A stretch of 64,000 nucleotides of DNA, taken from NCBI GenBank assembly GCA_038373865.1, contig JAXGGA010000021.1, positions 418,359 through 482,358 on the forward strand. The letters run 5' to 3'. Numbering within the stretch: the stretch's first letter is position 1; each line of letters begins with the position of its first letter. Positions 25,001-38,785 of this stretch are shown here, piece by piece. The stretch comes from Uloborus plumipes (lineage: Eukaryota > Arthropoda > Arachnida > Araneae > Uloboridae). A program made the translations under genes and the position numbers. Below the pieces are notes generated by a model. It was not told the origin of the DNA and did not search any database. It saw only the letters and a program-made list of their open reading frames with translations.

Positions 25001-28000
25001 ACTATTAACTGTTCGATATTTTTTCTGTAAAAGGTTAAGTATTCCAAATATTAAAAATAAAAATTGCTCACAGCTCTTCTTTCCATTCCATCTTCCATTT
25101 TGTCCATTTTTTTTTTTAATTTGGATTGATCACCAATAGATAGTGGAACTTTTTTTGCATTCCTGGAAAACAAGGGGGGTTGGGATGAACATACTGTTGG
25201 TTCCAAGAAATATTCGATTAAGCGGGGTATGTGTTTAAGCGGGCATCTATAACATTGCGTCTATGGCATGGGGAAATATTCGCTTCCGGTATTTTTTATT
25301 CCTATTAGCAGGGTGTTCTTTTATACGTAACAGGATTAAGCGGGGCTGACAGTATATACAAAATAATCTGGAAGTTAAACCTGTGTTAGTGTAGTCATTA
25401 AACTTACTGACAATCGGCTTTGAGTAGTGCTTGAAAACAAATTTGATAATTCAAATATTACAAATAAAGTGTAATTTGATGAGCCATGTTTATAAAAATA
25501 GTATAGAAACTTTTACGCATTTTAATAATTTTCTTTTTCAAAACATGGTAAGGAATCCATCTAAAATTATTTCACTTATCCTTTCTTTAATGCTCTGAAT
25601 TGTGTTTTCTCCAAATTAATTCTGACCTATACATAAATCCATGCACCATGTTTTTAAGATTATATTTGGAGATAATTTCTGCAGACTGGTATTATTGAAT
25701 TTTTTCAAGATTTGGAATGCACACTGTATAGTACAACTGCATATCTATACTATTAATACAATAATTATTTTTTGTGGAGTAAAGTCATTTGAGACCCATT
25801 GATTTTTCAAGAAATTTCATTGGAGGCATCAGTAATGCTGTATAATGCTTTAAATACTTGCTTTCCTGGAGGAAGAAAAAGGGAGGATTAACTTTTCTTT
25901 TTTTTTTTTGAAAGTGACAAGAAACTTTTAGTTGTCTCTTTATGCTAAGAAGCTATTTTATTATCAAAGCAAGTTCAAAAGTTATTTATAAACCTCTGCA
26001 TTTGAAATTAAGTTTATAATAGGTTAGCTTTAAAATATTTTTTACATGAATGTAATTACAGGGTTTGTACGTGTCCTTACAAGTACTTGCAAGTCTTTAC
26101 TTGTATATTTAGTCTTATAAGTGCTTACAAGTCCTTATTTTAATGCCCCCTATTCCTTGAAAGTCCTTATTTTTACTCTGCCATAATTTCAAAAGATCAA
26201 TTGTTTTTCTAATAGTGCTCTAGTGACACACGTCATCACCCTATCTATAGAGGCCAAGCTACAGTATTTTAGCAAATTTTCTTCCTTTAGCAATCTCCCA
26301 CCTAAAAGGCAAGCTTACAGTTGCTTAAGGAAAATCGAAGAACGTTCATTTGTTTATTTGATCACGTGAACCATGAAAAACACTAACCGAAAATGAAATT
26401 GAAATAAATTCCATTGATGTAAAATCAATGGAAAAAAGTTGAGAATTCAAATACATTCGATCGGATTGCAAGTTTTGGATTCCCCTCATCCCATTATTTT
26501 ATTTTTTATTACATCACATTGTTAGAGAGAGAGAGTAATTTTCATTGTAATGTAATTATGTTCTATATTGTATTCTCATCTAATAGATTGAACTTGAAAA
26601 AATGAAACATTGTATTTGAATATAAATGCCTCCATGTGTTATTAATTCTATTTAGAGGTCCTTATTATTTAGGTGTTTTAGTTCTTATAAGTCCTAGATT
26701 TTGTTTTAAAGAAATGCGTACAAGGGCCGTGAATTATTGTTTTCGAATCAGCAATGAATCCCCATAAAAGGTTATATAGTAAACTTCCGTCTGGCAGAAT
26801 AGAGAGGTACATACATCTAAATTATAGCAAAAAACTTAGCATTGAATGTAAAAAATGTCTTTAGCTGCTAAAAGTGAACTATAAAACACTCAAAATCACC
26901 GTACAAAATGAAGACAGAAGTGTGGAAGATCCACGGATAATCGGGTGTTTATTTTTTATTTCATTGATTGGTAGGTCATATAATGTAAGGGAATAGAAAG
27001 CTTCATTCATGAGACACTTGCCGACTTTTCTTAAAACGGTAAACATGTACTTTTTCATTCAAGAATGTCTAGGATATGTAAGTTTTACTCTAAAATGCTT
27101 GGTACAAACCTGTACATACAGAAGTCTAAAATTAAAAATATCTTCTTCTTCTCTTTTATTTCTCCCAGTTAAAAATGCAGACTTTCTTGAGAATATGTGA
27201 CATTGAGGCAAACGTCTCACTGTTTCTGTTGCTGGTATGATCACTATTTTAGTTTTTAACTGCATTTGTTATTTCATCTCTTTAATCCTTAATCCTAATG
27301 ATCCCTAAGGACCATAATGGAACTTGTGTGTCCGCTAAGTACGAATTATCAAATACAAATGATTTACAAAGAGAAAAAGTCTTGACCTCTAATGAAAAGG
27401 AAAAGAACCTTTAACTCCCGGATTCGTGAAATTAAAAAATAGTTTAATCCCATATAGATTCAATCATATTTTAAAAATATGAACTGTGCTTATTTATTAC
27501 TTCTCGAAGTAATAAATAAGCATAATTTATTAGAGCACAATTCATAGAGTGAAAAATTTAACACTGAATATTTTTTTCCCTTTCTATTAGCAGTTTTAGT
27601 TATCTATGTAATGTAATTAATAAAGAGCTTCAACATATAATTGCGGAATTTTTTGTTTTATTTGCTCATATGAAGTCCTAATGTGAGAAATTGATTCATT
27701 TTGTCATAACATTGATTTCATTGTCAATTAGAATATAATATTCACCTACCTTATAATGCTTTTAATTGCCCATTCTTGCTTTCTTTCTTTTTTCGTTATT
27801 TGTGCTTTGTGAAATATTCAAGTTTATTCACTGCTTCACAAACTCTTATGAAATCAATAAATTCCGCATCACTTTTTGTTTTTATGTCTAACGATATTTT
27901 TCTAAAAAACAAAATACATTATGGATTTCCAAGAAAAAGTTTTGAAATAGTTCCCAACACTATCATTCTTCTATAATGCTTGCAAAAAATGTTTAACTTT

Positions 28001-31000
28001 ATAAACGTTTGGAAAAAACAGGAGAAAATGTGTAACTTCTGAGTTTTTATGGAAAGATTGCTGGATAAAACCCTTCAGAATAATTATGTTTTCTAATCTC
28101 ATATTAATTAATTATACTTATTTGCACATATGCCACTTGATCAAATTCCAGTTTGTTAAACATGGGGTATGCTAAACTCTTAATTATAGTAAACCTTTAC
28201 TTTATCCTGACTGAAACTCCTTTTTGCTAATGTATTTATGAGAAATTAAGGTAACTCCTTCACATAAGCATTTTGGATGTCATGTGCCAAATTTGTATTT
28301 TCCTTTCTAGTTTTTCTTTTTCACCATATTTTCTGAATTTTATCATTTTTTTGGTATTAAAAATGTGTTTGAAAGTTTTCTCCCCATAGCTAATTGTCCA
28401 GTTTCTTTAGACCCCTTTTCAGTGGCAAAAGATAAGAAGGCTAAAAGTGAATTTGCTTTCTATGTACAAAACCTGCTTCCATTATAATTTGTTCCTAAAC
28501 TTCAAACTTCTTAGTTTGCCGACAGCCAAAAATATACTTCCTTTTTACTTCCATGTTTTCCTACATAGGGCAAGAAGTGCATGGTGCATAAATGACCCTT
28601 GTTTTTAATTAATATAGATTGGTTGCATTAACATTTGTATTTTATTGTTTATGGCCTATTTGAAACGTCAGAAAATTATTTTTGCTTATTCAAGAAATTG
28701 AAATTAGCTGATGTTGATTAAGGAAAGACATTTTAAGTTAATGTTATAGCATATATCAGTCAATGGATTTCAATCTAAAATAGACTGATTTATAAAAAAT
28801 ATTCTCTTAGTCAACAACAGGCGCGGATCCACAGGGGGGGAACTGGGGGAACGTTCCCCCTCCAAAACGCCAAGGTGCATAAAAATTTTCAGAACAGAGA
28901 AAAGAAAAATAATTTCGTTTTTCAGATTCCTTTTGTTTTCATATTTGAGATTTGGCTACCAAAAATTTTAAGTGGCAACCAAAGTTTTTGATTTATGACG
29001 TCATTATTATCCAATCGCATTTAAGGGTTTTTGAGTTGAGTTTAGGGGGGGGGGGGGCATTTTTAAGAGTTGGTAACCCTGTGTTTCGTGTTTAGTGCTC
29101 TTATTCTGTGCTGCACAATACCACCACAACTATAACAGATTTATTTGTGATAGCTACGTTTTATTTTCAAGATTTTTTTTTGCTGATGAGAACTGTTCTG
29201 TTCTGCAGCTATCTTCTTTTCTTCATGGTAAGTCTTAGTTCTTTCATTCAATTTGTTCTACATTAAATACTTATAGAAAAAATAAATGTAAGCAGGGGAG
29301 AGCGGGCCAAAAGTTCCGTGTTTTACTCATGCTTAAAATTTGTTCGGAAAACAAGATTCTAAAATTAATATTCCAAGGTTTTTCTTTGTCCCTTTGATAC
29401 AAAAGCTGTTTTTTTTTTGAGTTTTATTTCGTAAGGTTTTTTAATAATTAATTCTATGGTAAATAAACCCGAAAAGGAACAACTTACCCTGACGTGGGGG
29501 CAAGTTGTTCCGAGATTAACAGAACGAAGAATGACGATGATAACTACAAATTTAACAATGTTTCGAAATGAACAACTTATTTAAAACATAATTTTAAAAA
29601 AATGTTGATGAACGAAAACATTTATTTATTGAAGGACTGCAACAATATCGTTCGAATAATCAGCCTTTATTTTACGCTCAAAGTCACTGAAAACGTTTTT
29701 TTTTTTTATTTTTTTTATTCATACGAACATTAATTTGAATTTAAAGGCTCATTGGGTAACCTTTAAGCTCAAATAAATATACTAATTAACAGATAATAAA
29801 TATAATAAACTTATAATAGTGCATTAATTTCTTAATTCACATCAAGTTGGCGTATTCATGTCCTAGATTTGTAAATACAACTGAATTTGTAAATACTGCT
29901 GAAATCATGCTGATCGCTTAGGCTGGCTAAGAGTAAAATAAAGTTACAGTCCACATTGGATTAAAATAAAAAAATGTGTACAAAATATTAGTTAAGGATT
30001 CCGGCTGTTGTGCCGTGGTCTAAATGGCTTTAATCCATACGTTTCAATCGCAACTGCGGCGGTCATCTTCAGTGGCTTGTTGTTGATTAGCTGAAAGCCA
30101 CTGAAGGTGACCGCCACAGTTGCGATTGAAACGTGTGGATTAAAGCCATTAGACCACGGCACAACAGCCTGGAATCCTTAACTAATATTGACACCAGCCG
30201 TGAAAGCCTTCATTCTTACATTAATGTGCATAAAGCTTACTAAGTGTTTATCATTAGTACTTTTTTTAAACAAATTTGATTGATCAGTGCGAGACTTCAA
30301 GTTTGTGGCCACAAACTTTCTTAATCACATTTGTATTTATTTTTTTGTTGAATTGCTCTTTATATTTCATAGTTTCTGCTAATTTTTTTTCTTAATAAAA
30401 AAGTTCAACAATAAACAAACGGGGATTGAAATTATTATCTGAGAATTTGTGACGAACAAAATTTGTATTGCATTTAATTCTTTATTAAAAAGCGCGCTGA
30501 AAAAAGCGATAGAGAGCCCCCCCCCCCCCCCCATTAAACAGTTTCTACAAAAGTTCCCCTCCCAAATCCATAGTCTGGATCCGCCACTGGTCAACAATAT
30601 GCACGACTTTCGATAAAATCATGTCTGCTATTCTAAAAATTAAAAAAAGGAAAAAAAGAAAAGCTTTAGTAAATTTTTTACAGTGGACCACTAGAGTTAA
30701 AAGTGCGTCATCGATATGCTTTAATATTCAAGGGAAAAGAAATATTACAGATCATAATGAATTAGAGTTACATCCAATTTCTTGATATTTTAGTGTCTTT
30801 ACATAAGTGTGTGAACGAGGATCAGCAACAATGCAGTGGTACCCATATTCCCTCAAATTAAAAAAAATACTGGATGATATGTTTTTTAACTAATAAATTC
30901 TCTTGGGTAAAATCACTAAACCTTTGCAGTTTTGGTTTTCTTGGTGCTTTGTATAACTTAAAAATATTTTTCCTATGCTTAATTCTTCTAAATTATCCAG

Positions 31001-34000
31001 GAAAGATTTTAAAACTTTCTATATACAAAGTGTTTTACCTCTGCATATTCTACTAACTCTCGTGTGTCGTCCTAGTTGTGAATAGATAAATGCTTATGGG
31101 TGTTCAATGTTAAATAAAACATACATCAAGTTGAATTATTTTATTAATATACACTTCTTAAACATAAGAAGCAGTCTCATACATAGGGATCTTGTGCCGC
31201 TGTAAGCTAAGTAATACACTTACCATTATGTTCATGAGCTGTCTTTCAATTCTAAAATTAAAATGTATGATTTTTCCCATTTTTATATTGTTTCTTGACT
31301 GCAAGAAATGTATTTTGATGTAACTCATATTATTCATAGGATTCACCTACTATTTTGGAAGAAAATGAACTAAAGGATGAGAAAAAACTAGTTTCAAGTC
31401 GTTCAAAACCTTCTGAACCTATTCCAATTCAAAGAAATGCTGTAAAATCTGTCTCAAGTTAGTACTGCAAGAGTTTATTTTTATTGATTTTCCATTTCTG
31501 CATTTAAGTTTTTATATGTTTAATGTACTCTTACATCTTTAGTCAGGTAAAGGATTACAAAAGCAGTGTTACTCACAATCAGCTTAATTTAATTTATTTT
31601 TATTTATCTATATTTTTGTCGCATGCTAACTTTTAACTACTAAAAAATAGCTTTGAATTAGTTAGTCTTTTCTTCACAAAATGTTTATTTTTTTAACCTT
31701 CTGTATGGAAATTCTGTAGTATTTCCATAGCTAAATTCATCTTGAATTTCTATTTTATTTTTTCCCCTACAAAAACCCTTGTAAAAATATTGTTTCATAT
31801 TAAATGCATAGAGTTGTCCAGTGAATCACTAATATTCAAAAAATATCTATCCATATGCATTATCCAATTGCACATTTTAGTCATAGAAATGTATTTCAAT
31901 TATTATTTTCAAAGCCAAATTGAACTTGATACACATTTTTCTGTTTCTTTTATAAATATATTGTTCCTTATTTGTTATTTTCCTTAAGTGCTGTGTTGTG
32001 TACCATACATTTTCTTTTCTTTCTTTCTTTTTTTAAGTTGTTTAACAATATTTAATATTTTTTTTTTATTCTCAGCTTTTTCTTTTAAAATAATCTTCTG
32101 ATTTCAGTTAGGATAAAAGAATAATAATAATGAGTGCTGAAACAAACTTGTGCTTATATGAGTTATGAATGTAGTAAAAATACTTATTGAATGTTTTTTT
32201 ACTTGAACTTAATATCTAATTTGAACAATTTTACCTCTTAGATGTCCAGCATAAGCCATGTGTTATTATGAAGAGTAATAGTGATTCTTCTCGACCTAGA
32301 AGCCTCGATAATGAAAGCATCAATAAGAAGTCTTCAAAACCTGAAAAAGGTAACAACGGAGCCTTGATATGCAAAATATTAATGTTATAACACATGATTG
32401 GTTATGTAGTAATCTTGTTCGTGGAAAATATCTGAAGTTACATTTATACTGCTTAGGTATCAGTTAATTTGTGTATTGGTCTATTTTAAATTGTTCAGGT
32501 CGGAATAGAATTTTCATCTTAACATTCTGCCATTAATAATGCTTTATCAACTATCAACTGCTAATGTTTTGTAAAATTATATCAATGAGTTTAAATAAAA
32601 AATGCGTTCTTGAATTCAGAGCATGCATTTTTTAGTATTGAGATTACTATTTATTTTGAATTTCAGCTTAAAATGATATAGTTCCTGAAATTATCAAAAG
32701 AATCACTTCACCGATTCTGGAAGGTCTACTGAATTTGTTTTCTTTTCATTTCGTTAACAATCTAATTGTGTATTGTTGTAGAAAAACCACAGGCAGATTC
32801 TTCTTAAAAGAGAGTGACGTAAATGTTTTGCTGTATTTGCATGTGAACTATGAACCAGATGTGCGCTTGGGATTGAGTTTGATGCCTAATTTCAACTCAA
32901 CTTATCAAATATATAAGTGCTTGATGATTAAATAAAGAAAACATTTAAGTTACAAAGGAAAAAAGAAAGCAAGATTTTCTTATCAATTTTTTTTAAATAG
33001 AAGATGTAAACAAATTTCAAAACCTTTTTTCAACTTTCTTACTTAATTATATTTTAGTTAAATCAATCTCCCATATGTTTATACTGCACTGTAGCCATTA
33101 ACTTTTTCCTAATGCCTTTATTTATATCATTTCAGGTAGTCCGCATACTCAAAGTTTAGAAGATGTCTCTGTAAATAATAAAAATAATCAAGAAAGAAGA
33201 GGTACTTTTTACATATTTTTCATATTTCAAATCCAAAAATCCTTTAGCAATCTCTATTTTTATTAAAAACTATTATTAAAGCTATTTTTCTCTATTTTAA
33301 TACCTGCCAAAATACTGCATGTTTTCTTTCTTATTCTTCTTTTTTGCTTGTTCTTAATTATAGGTAACAGGCAAATATGTTTTCAATTTCAAAAAGTTTC
33401 ATCTCAGATTTTTACCTATTATGCCGCAAATTACCAAACCAATGAATATTTATATATATAGAAAAAATATTTTTTTTTTCTTTTTTGGTTGAAAATACAT
33501 CAAATAACTTATACAGTCAATGCTCGTTATAAAGACCACGCGTTAAGACCATCCTAATGTAAAGACCGGTGAGAAAACCCCCCAAAGTATCCCAATATAC
33601 TCTATGTTCTACCTCTTATAGCGATCACTCGTTATAAAGACCGTTTTCTGTAGGACGAAGACGGTCGTTATATCGAGTGTTGACTGTATACAGAGTATAA
33701 AAAAATTGACAATTAGTAGGGTCTAAGGCCTCCTACGCCTTAAGGCCCCTAAGAAAACTTTTGATTGCTGAAACTAGCTGTTGGCCGCTCAGCAAAGTAC
33801 AAGGAATGGGACTTTCAAGTACCAACAGGATTTAAGCCATATTGAATTCATAATACCAAATTAAAGCAAGTGGCACTTCTGAATATAGTCAGGGCATAAA
33901 GGGTTAAAACAAAAAAAAAAAACTTCAAGTAAAATGTAAAATGTTTTTTAAACCTAAAGGCGGTTTCAAGAAGCTTGATTTTCACTGAGAAGTATGAAAT

Positions 34001-37000
34001 AAAATAAGTATAACTTTTTGATTGCATCACTTAAAAATTGCAGTTCACCATAATATCTTCATAACATTAAGGTTAATTCTAAAGCAGCCAACAAAATTTT
34101 GATTACATTTTCGAGAGAAAAAAAAAAGCTGGCGAAACAACTGTTCTAATAGCTTTTACTATGCTATGCATATTTCTTCTCTCAATTTTTTACTCAAAAT
34201 TGATGGTCTACTTCAGAATATATCTAAATGCAAAAGATATTAGAATCAGCTGCAGGCCAGTCATTGAAGGGGGTCAAGGGGGGTAAATCCCCCCCCCCCC
34301 CGACTTTGGAAAATAGTATTTACATGTAAGTGGGCCATATTTTTTGCCATTTTTTTTGTAAAATTTACATTGTGTTTACACCTTTGCCCCCCCCCCCCCC
34401 TCCCGTGAAAAAACTTGAAATGACGGGCCTGATCAGCTGCTATTTTTGAGTAAACCAAGCTGATTGAAGTAGTTTTTAGGTTTAAAAAACTTGTAAATAT
34501 TTTATTACTTGTTTGCTGACAAAATAATGTGAGATCATAGACATTCATGATTTGAATACATCCATTATGCACAAATATTAATGCATTTATTTTCTGACCC
34601 TTGTTTTCAACGAAAATCAAGCTCTTGCAAAATATGTATGTGTTAGTCTAGTCAATGACAGTTAATGACCTTATAAAACATTCATTTAGGCGATCATTCA
34701 ATGTTTTCAGGCGTTAAAAGTTTCGATAGTGATCCCAAAAACCAACAAAGCGCATGGTTGACGGATTTAAGCTGCCAGTTAAAAATTTCTAAGTTAACAA
34801 ATAACAACACTCCTAAGTACTCAGACTTCACACACTCCAGGGTCCCCCGTACCTACCACAACTTGTGGTTTAACCTGGATAGGGCCATGAAGAGCACTCT
34901 GTTCCTTTTGAACCAGACCAAGGGTCGAGCAAATTTAACACTGCAGTCAAGCAACCATAAAGCGATAAAAAAAAATAAAAGTTAAATTAATCATTTAACC
35001 TTCCTTACTTCTGATATTGGTGCTTCCTAATCCTATCTCTTATCAGTTCAATGGTTAGACCTGAAAACGTAATTTCTCAATCAGTAGTCAGTGATCAGTA
35101 GGCTTTGGAGTAGTCACTTTATAATAGCTGCATTGGTGAACTGGAGATGAATCATTTGGTTTCTTATTAGTGGATAAAATAAAAAGTACCACACACAACC
35201 TCTTTGATTGTTTTCACCCTGAGAACGGACGACACAAACATAGAAGTATCCTGATCTGAAAAATATATTGCAAAGGAAATGACAGGGAGAAATAAAGTTT
35301 GATATTTGTTTCATTAATCAGTAAAATATATTGTTTTGTTTACCAGGAGACCTCGACTGAAAGATTGTTTTGTCCCACCCCCCTCCACCCCAAAAATAGA
35401 ACAGAACAAATTTTACAAAATTGTTGCATTTTTACAATATCAATCATGTTCGAAATGTGACTAAAAATTCACAAGCTTGATAATAGACCAGATAAATATT
35501 TTTGAATAGAGCATACATACTGAAAGTAATTACTTTTCTGTTTTCTGAGTACAGTACAGCCTTGTTTATCCTTACTAATTGGAACCAAAACCAATCTGCG
35601 TAATGTGTTTGATAAACGAAACAAATTCTTAAATAAGCAGACGTACCTTTTATTAAAGAAAAAAACAATGATTTGTGTCAAAAATACATAGGATCATTTT
35701 GTACTAGCACTTTTATTGTTTATAGTTCAGCTGTAGTGGTGATAGACAGATGGTCCAAGTACACCATCATGTGAGTTAGATTACTATTAATTAACTGTAC
35801 GACATATGTGCAGGAGTTGTACAACTTAACCAAGATAAAAAGTGAATGTTTGACTTAACTCACAGTTCCGCTCTTGCTACTATGATTTAAAATTAATATT
35901 TCAGTAAATGAAAAAAAATTGAAGCACCCTACAAATTTGTTCTGGATAAACAAGTTTCTATTGTATTCGATTTTAAATTGAAATGCATTGAAATTAACAT
36001 TGTAAACATCATCTTTGAAACTTAAGCCTCATATTGTAAAGAATCAGTCGGAAACTTTGTACTATGAAATGAATAAAATGGGACAACGTGTATACAAGCA
36101 CAAATAAAAACATTTAAAATGAATTAAAATCTCAGAAAACAGCTGTTTTGAGGCTATCAAATATAAACCGCTTCATCAGTGCGTAAAGAGGAAAGAAGAA
36201 TGGTTCCCCAGTCTATACCAACAGTCAAGTGAGCAAGAAATAAAAGCTGAACAGAAGTAAGTAAACCCGAAGTAGCGGGAGCACATATTAAGCCTCATAT
36301 GTTTGAGGAAAAAATACTTCTGTTAACAAAACATAATATTTCACAACATCTTTTTCCTGCTTCTCAGTTGTTTACATTTAGCTTATAATTAAGTTTGCTT
36401 TTTTCTTCCAGAAAGCTTCCAGCACCGACACTCTGTTCCTGGTCAACTCTGTTCATATCTTAGGATGTGTAGTGCTGCTGATTTACCAAAAATTTATGGT
36501 AATAATAAATATAATTTAATGTATTATTTTATTATTAATGAAATAAATATTTTTTAACCGTAACGAGAATGCCAGGGTTGCCACGCACCGGGAAAACCAG
36601 GAATTGTTAGAGAAAATGAAAATAGCGGAAAATGATCAGGGAAAATTAAAAATTACCTAAATTTCTGAAAATGTCATTTCCTGATAGTTTTGCATTACAG
36701 CGGCGCTATATGATGTCAAATATAATTTCTTTCAGTTGCGTTCCAATTTGGCATCCATTAGTTGTTAAGTTTGAAAGCATTTTAATAAAATTAATTGTTA
36801 CAAAATTTGAAATGTACAAAGAAACATATTAATGTTACAGAATGCACGTAGGTAACCTGAAAATTTTCTTAAATCCACCTTGAAAACCTGAAAATGTCAG
36901 AGAATTTCATTCGTAAATTTTCCTGGCAACCCTGGAATGCTTACTGATAATACTTTATAGTTATTATTCACACCTTTTGGAGAGAAAAAAGAAGTAACAT

Positions 37001-38693
37001 AAAATATTCCATAATATCAATAACTACTTTATACATTTATTAGATCTTTATAAGTTATCATTCAGTCATTAAGCTTACTCTGAATTTCAACCTCCGGTAA
37101 TGATTTCAAAATCGAGCTTTTTAAACAGTTCTTTTCAGAACTATCGGGTAATTCCATTGTGACTAACATAACATTTAGAGTAAATTTTTAATCTTTCTTT
37201 CTGTGTGTGAGCCTTATTTTTGTCACAATACCAAAAACAAGGTGTTATTCTTCTCCGCATAGATGAGTTGTTTAAGTTAATATACAAAAAGAATAATATT
37301 AACTTCATTTTTGGCAGTTAGAGGACATTTTGATCTACGTGACTAACATAACAAATTTGAAACAGATCTGTTATGTTAGTCACGTTGATCAAAATGTCCT
37401 CTAACTGCCAAAAATGAAGTTAATATTATTCTTTTTGTATATTAACTTAAACAACTCATCTATGCGGAGAAGAATAACACCTTGTTTTTGGTATTGTGAC
37501 CAAAATAAGGCTCACACACAGAAAGAAAGATTAAAAATTTACTCTAAATGTTATGTTAGTCACAATGGAATTACCCTATCCCTAAAAGTAGGTGACCTTC
37601 AATTTTCCACGCTAGTATTTGCTGTTTCATAAAGAAAGCTGAAGACTCCAGCTCTACCAGGCTAAGCTTTTTGATGACAAATGAATTGTTTCATTAACTT
37701 TTTGAATATAAATTTTGTTCTTTTGTCGTACTCAAAGAAAATTCTATGGCAATATTTTTTTTTCTTTCCCAGAATCTAAAATAACTTTGCTTTATGTCTA
37801 TTAGTATAAAGTACCTGGCGACCGAGCCTCACTCGGTTAAAAAAAAAAAGGTTTGTGAAATCGTGTTTTTTTCTTAAGTCCAAAATACTTATTTAGATAA
37901 ACTTGAAAACAATTTTTAAGCCCTTGGTTGCAATTACTTATTTAAAACAGCCGTAATTTATTTTAAAAAACACAACCTTATTTGGACAAGACATCACAAC
38001 CTTATTTAAACGATGTGCACTGTAAAATCAACCACAATAAATTTATTTTAATCTATCTCTTTAACATTTTAAGGGGCAAGTGGATAAAGGTGGTATGTGA
38101 CAATTCTGGAAACACTTATTTTTTACCATGGATGAAGGTGATATTTTTTTTTTCCCTTGAAAGCTTTTTCTAGAAATTTTAAAAAATTGTCGCATATCAC
38201 CTCTATTCACTTGCCCATTCAATTGTGTTTGTGAGTAACACAATTGAACACACACTAATTTGAGTTTGTGTAAATCGGAAAAATTCAAATGTCACATATC
38301 ACCTTTATCCACTTGCCCTTTCATTTCAAAAACAGTAACAATCCTAACGTAGCCGAAACTTATTTGCCAAACACCATAAAAATTTTAATTTACGCTGATG
38401 AGGTTAAATATGAAATCCATTGTTATATTAAAACATGGTTGCTATGAAGCAGTAGCAATAATAGTAACTATAAAGAAAATGGCGAAAGAAAGCTTCTCAA
38501 ACTTTTAATGGAGGCACAAAAAACAGGGTTTTTTTTTTGTAAAAACTCGCGTTTTTACAGAAGAAACGCTGATGTAGATGAACTCAAAAACCAAAATTTT
38601 ATCTCAAAACAAAATTGTATCAAAATTGTTAGGGCCGTTTTCAAGATCCGAAATATATATATCTATATATATCTATATATATATATATATGTA

Positions 38694-38785
<92 letters not shown>

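Larger units (their letters stand above)
21664..31339. other. PPIP5K intron of 9.7 kb, the largest
   Basis: It contains the Tigger remnant 22967-23462, a hairpin at 23705-23762, the fold-back 24497-24931, a small MITE 25192-25352, a hAT-like element 26059-26730, a perfect hairpin 27488-27521, and the hAT element 28818-30589 with an inner palindrome 29986-30189. The sections 21664-22960 and 27530-28810 show only AT-rich DNA and a short stem at 22695-22726 (CCCTGGTTTTC and complement). No host exon was recognised. Confidence 0.7.
33202..36411. other. PPIP5K intron of 3.2 kb
   Basis: It contains the MITEs 33514-33686, 34253-34431 and 35552-35963, a relative of the fold-back family at 33985-34100, an inverted SINE fragment at 34822-34965, and a hammerhead-core-like motif near 36145-36179. 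No exon was recognised. Confidence 0.65.

Noticed and set aside
34261..34620. 119-codon minus-strand frame with Gly-rich stretch
   Set aside because: It crosses the MITE 34253-34431, and the Gly run is the translated C homopolymer.
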